A DNA stretch of 24,478 bases from Apostichopus parvimensis (taxonomy: Eukaryota > Echinodermata > Holothuroidea > Aspidochirotida > Stichopodidae), in assembly GCA_000934455.1 (NCBI GenBank), contig KN886888.1, forward strand, positions 8,995 through 33,472, given 5' to 3'. A model generated the notes under the pieces. It was not told where the DNA came from and made no database searches. It saw nothing but the letters and a program-made list of their open reading frames with translations. Positions within the stretch are counted from its first letter, which is position 1; each line of letters begins with the position of its first letter. Positions 21,043 to 24,478 of the stretch are shown here, in pieces. A program made the translations under genes and the position numbers.

Positions 21043-22880
21043 ACGTCCACCGCCCAAACCGCACAGTCCAGTCAACCGATCTTCCAACTTGCACAATCAC
21101 ACACACATACACACAAACACACACACATGTTTGCACTGTATGGGTATACATATATGACCGTATCGTTTTATTCGCGCTTTGCTTTGTATGTTAGGCTTTA
21201 CGTGCAGACTGTCTCACCATGAGCTTGGCCATCTCCGTCTCACATTCTGAACCATCAATTTGCTCGTCAAAGCCCTCTCCTTATGTACTTTCCAATTGAC
21301 CCCAAAAGTCTCGAATGGAGTAATCAGATATTTTCCAAGATCAAACAAAATTTCGCCCCTAACTGGCTTTGTAACCCAACACTGTCCGTAAGTGTCAAAG
21401 ACCTTGTTATTAAGGTAATGATTATTCATAAGTGTAAGTTCGTGATGTCACTTCCTTTTAAGTGACGTAACTGAAACCTAACCTCACCTGCGTCTTTAGA
21501 CAGATGAAATAACCAGTAGGAAATACTTCCGTTTATGCGTACATGCCTTGAATCGATGTAATGAAACCCAGTTCGCTGTCGTCAATTGATATGATCACGA
21601 ACCTTCGCGTTTTCTGCAAATAGAAAATTAAATAATTCTTGAAGGTACAGGTATGTTGTAACTACGTCATGAGCTTGAGAGAAGATAGGTAAGATATGTA
21701 CAAAATCACGTTTTTGTTGAAACTATCCTCAACATTAATATTCGCTGTTATTAATGTAACCTCAAGCTACACATTTACTTTTAATATTCTCATTAAATTT
21801 AAATATTTGTAGAAAAAAAACAAAAATCATTCTCTACCCAGTCATGACAGGCAATTTACTTCGCAAAAAGCATTTTCGAAGAAAGGGAAGTTAACACGCT
21901 CTATTTTTTTCCATCCACTTCCCTTTCTCACGGCCCCGAACTTGCAAATCCATCATTAAAAGGAAAGGTTTGTTAAGGAAACACCTCTCGAATGTCGGTA
22001 GTGCAGTAAATATCCAAAGTTGTGCTATGAATTAGTGTGACCGTTTCAGTTCCGAGAGGAGGCACACTTCTCATTAAAATGGAAGCAAGGAAACGAAGTA
22101 AAGGTCGAGTGCGTAAATGCGCATATTTATCGCAGCCTAGCCCTTCAAAATGAAAGAAAAGTAGGTTTTAACGCAGCCGCATGAAAGGAAATGTTGGGTC
22201 TCCTTTTTTGAGAAGTAAAGCTGGACTTGGGAAGCAGCGATAAAAAAAAACCTGTCTATTAATCTATCGCTGCAGCTGTATATCCGTTACATTGAATACA
22301 AGCTAGCGATGGTGTCAATCAGAAACAGGGATACTAAATCGAGAAGCCACCCTGGGAAAATACAGAAGCAGGAAAACAACATCAGCACCACCTCACTTTA
22401 CGGCTTATGCTGCAGGAATGCCATATAGTTGAGTGTCTACTGCGGTAATTGTCAATGTATTGCTTGTGATGTCCATGTAGAAGCATTTGGTTCTAACGAT
22501 TCTGAAGCCAAGAATCTTGTTTTACCAAAATTAATTATTTAAGGCAACCTTTTTCGTTTTGTCGACTATTCCCAGTGAGCCTCTTTAGCCAAGGCTATGT
22601 TGAGTGTTATGTTTATAATCAGCCTTGTTGCTGACAAGGCTTAATTGCGTGTAGAAGGAAAAGGGTCTTAAAGATGCAGCAGAAGATTATGTTAAAGGTG
22701 TGTTGCTTCCCAGCCTCCGATGGGGCATTTAGGACGTCACTGTGCTGCCAACGTTCATAGAATTAACGCACAGTGCACTACAAAGCTAAGCAACTGAATA
22801 CAGATCACAATAGTTCTTTAAATTTGTCCGCTTTCTTAAAACTTTATGATAACTTATAAATGGTAAACTATTTCTCTAAT
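21043..22880. other. Unassigned sequence with CA-rich microsatellite
   Basis: An imperfect ACACAC tract lies at about 21096-21127. Open frames of about 60-80 codons overlap on both strands at 21214-21465 and match nothing known. A short ATG frame at 22081-22155 (MEARKRSKGR start, 24 residues) is unsupported. A hairpin AGCCTTGT/ACAAGGCT lies at 22621-22641. Confidence 0.45.
21096..21127. repeat. Imperfect (CA)n microsatellite
   Basis: CACACACACATACACACAAA-type tract interrupted by T and A, just downstream of the SINE. Confidence 0.9.
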
Positions 22881-23018
22881 GACGCGCATCAGTGTGGCGC
22901 GCATTAGGGTCACGCGCATTAGTCAAGTGTGGCGCACAATAGGGTCACGCGCATTAGTGTGGCGCACAATAGGGTCACGCGCATTAGTGTGGCGCGCATT
23001 AGGGTCACGCGCATTAGT
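22881..23018. repeat. CpG-rich 30-bp minisatellite, about 4.5 copies
   Basis: The unit is made of two related 15-mers, AGTGTGGCGCGCATT and AGGGTCACGCGCATT, which alternate. Variants replace GCGCGCATT by GCGCACAAT, and one unit has a small insertion (AGTCAAGTGT at 22921). Each half-unit carries GCGC or CGCG, so it is a local CpG cluster in AT-rich DNA. Confidence 0.93.
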
Positions 23019-24478
23019 AACTGTTCCGGCTGCAGTGTTACGGTATATGTCGAAATGGTAGGTTTACAAACGTTTAATCAGTCACCGGTTTGAAAGGATT
23101 GTTTGTAAAACAGAATCTATAAAAACTCGTTTCTTTTAATTGTTTTGTTTGAAAAAATCTTGCTTCAAGTTGCAAAATATAACAGCACGAAGTTTGAAAG
23201 CTAAAAAATGACTGAAGAAATTAATAAGTTTCGATACACATTCATTGATGAACCGTCGTATTTGTATCTAATTGTCAGTAAGGGTAACGCCCCTTTTATT
23301 AGTCCCACTTTATATATTACAGGTAAAACCCTTTTACTGATTTCTTTTAAAAATGTCTTCGGTTTCGATTTGATTGGCTCAAGCATAGTCATGTTACTTC
23401 TTCATTCCCCTCTCCACCGGCCTCACAACATTCCACTATCTCCACTGCGCTGCACATAATATACCTATAGTTCCCTTCCTTCATCCACATAAACATCATT
23501 TATTTTCACGTATCATTCTCAGTAAAAACATCCACGTACATAGTACAATTTCTGGTCACCTAATTATACTGTCCTATATGAAGATATAATGATTATTGTG
23601 CCTCGTATCATTTCTATTGCAATATTTTCATGATATAGCAGATTTATTTCCGAATAAATGACTTCGTGGGAAAGGAACATTGATTGCGTCATTAGCCTAT
23701 ACCAAAACCGTTCCTTTTCTTATATTTCCTGATGTTAGGCAGACTGTGTTGCTCTAACAAACACGTCCGACCAAATGAATTATCGATAGGCATGTAACTC
23801 CTATATCGTTTAGGTGAGTACCTAAACACAATCCATCAAATTAGTTGCGTTTTATCTCCTTTCGGCTCTTTACACACCACTCCTTAATGCTGACCTGTGC
23901 CTACTTCTTCGTGCTGTTTATTCAACTTTCACTTTATTATTAAAATGTTAAATATGTGTACATATTTAACCACTTGTTTTTCCACAAAATTCATGATAAT
24001 GTTGTTCATATTGTTATATCAAATTTGAAAATATCACAGATTATAAGAACTGAATATTTTATCTCATTAATAAAATAAATGCAAACTGTGAAACTGCAGA
24101 AGAGGTTATCCCCCCCCCCCCCATCCACCCTCCTTAAAATGGTTGAATTATTAACGTCCGATATAATATCTATGGGAATACATACATCATTAGAGTTTAT
24201 GACAAATCTATAAGATATTCATGCAGAAATGATACCATATACGAGCGGATTTCCATACATTATACTATTAAAACAAAACATTCGTATTGATGATGGAGTT
24301 ATAAATAGTCTGTTTTGAACAAATTTAACTATACCGTTGCACGTTTGTTGCATAACGCTTTGGTCATTAAAGCTACTCCTTTTGGATCTTGACTTAAATA
24401 ACAATTTGACGTTTAGGATTTTTAGTCGAATGTCTTACTAAGAGTATAGTGAATAAATTTCACATTCTGTATGGAAAA
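23019..24478. other. Unassigned AT-rich sequence to window end
   Basis: No recognisable gene. A + frame starts with ATG at 23208 (MTEEINKFRYTFIDEPSYLY) and meets a good donor-like ACAG|GTAAAA at 23323, but it has no recognisable family and no upstream support. A poly-C run lies at 24111-24122. Confidence 0.45.

Noticed and set aside
21214-21465. Overlapping frames on both strands of about 60-70 codons
   Set aside because: Equal openness on both strands, with no motif or splice context that favours either.

Overview
This is a window of eukaryotic, intron-containing, AT-rich animal DNA. A tRNA-derived SINE with an L2-LINE-like tail, hAT-like GGGC-rich elements and several minisatellites point to a marine invertebrate deuterostome. 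An echinoderm is my best guess, but this is inferred from repeat style and no species can be assigned.

The only gene I recognise is the 3' end of a phospholipase C beta gene on the + strand. Six coding exons, all with GT-AG introns and continuous phase (938-1013, 4545-4720, 5321-5422, 5862-5919, 6411-6497, 6985-7059), encode the last 190 residues of the protein. That is the distal C-terminal coiled-coil domain, which in this family serves Gq binding and GAP activity and membrane association. The catalytic part lies 5' of the window. The closest family member I can match from memory is the vertebrate beta-1 isoform.

Layout. 1-937: intron. 938-7059: PLC-beta exons. The long first intron carries about 21 copies of a 53-bp minisatellite (3161-4280). 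7060-8538: 3' flank or 3' UTR with about 25 copies of a 48-bp minisatellite that shows 144-bp higher-order structure. 8539-17811: mostly unassigned AT-rich DNA with a few splice-flanked open segments that could be alternative PLC-beta 3' exons, plus a palindromic AGTACT/ACTAGT tract and microsatellites. 17812-19345: a hAT-like, MITE-like element interrupted by a second hAT-like element with a perfect 8-bp target-site duplication. 20733-21042: a SINE. 22881-23018: a CpG-rich 30-bp minisatellite. The rest is unassigned.

I see no multi-gene system, operon, CRISPR array, RNA gene other than the SINE tRNA-like head, or novel defence or metabolic cluster. The most informative points are the nested transposons with readable insertion order, the two expanded minisatellites inside or next to PLC-beta, and the possible alternative 3' ends of PLC-beta.
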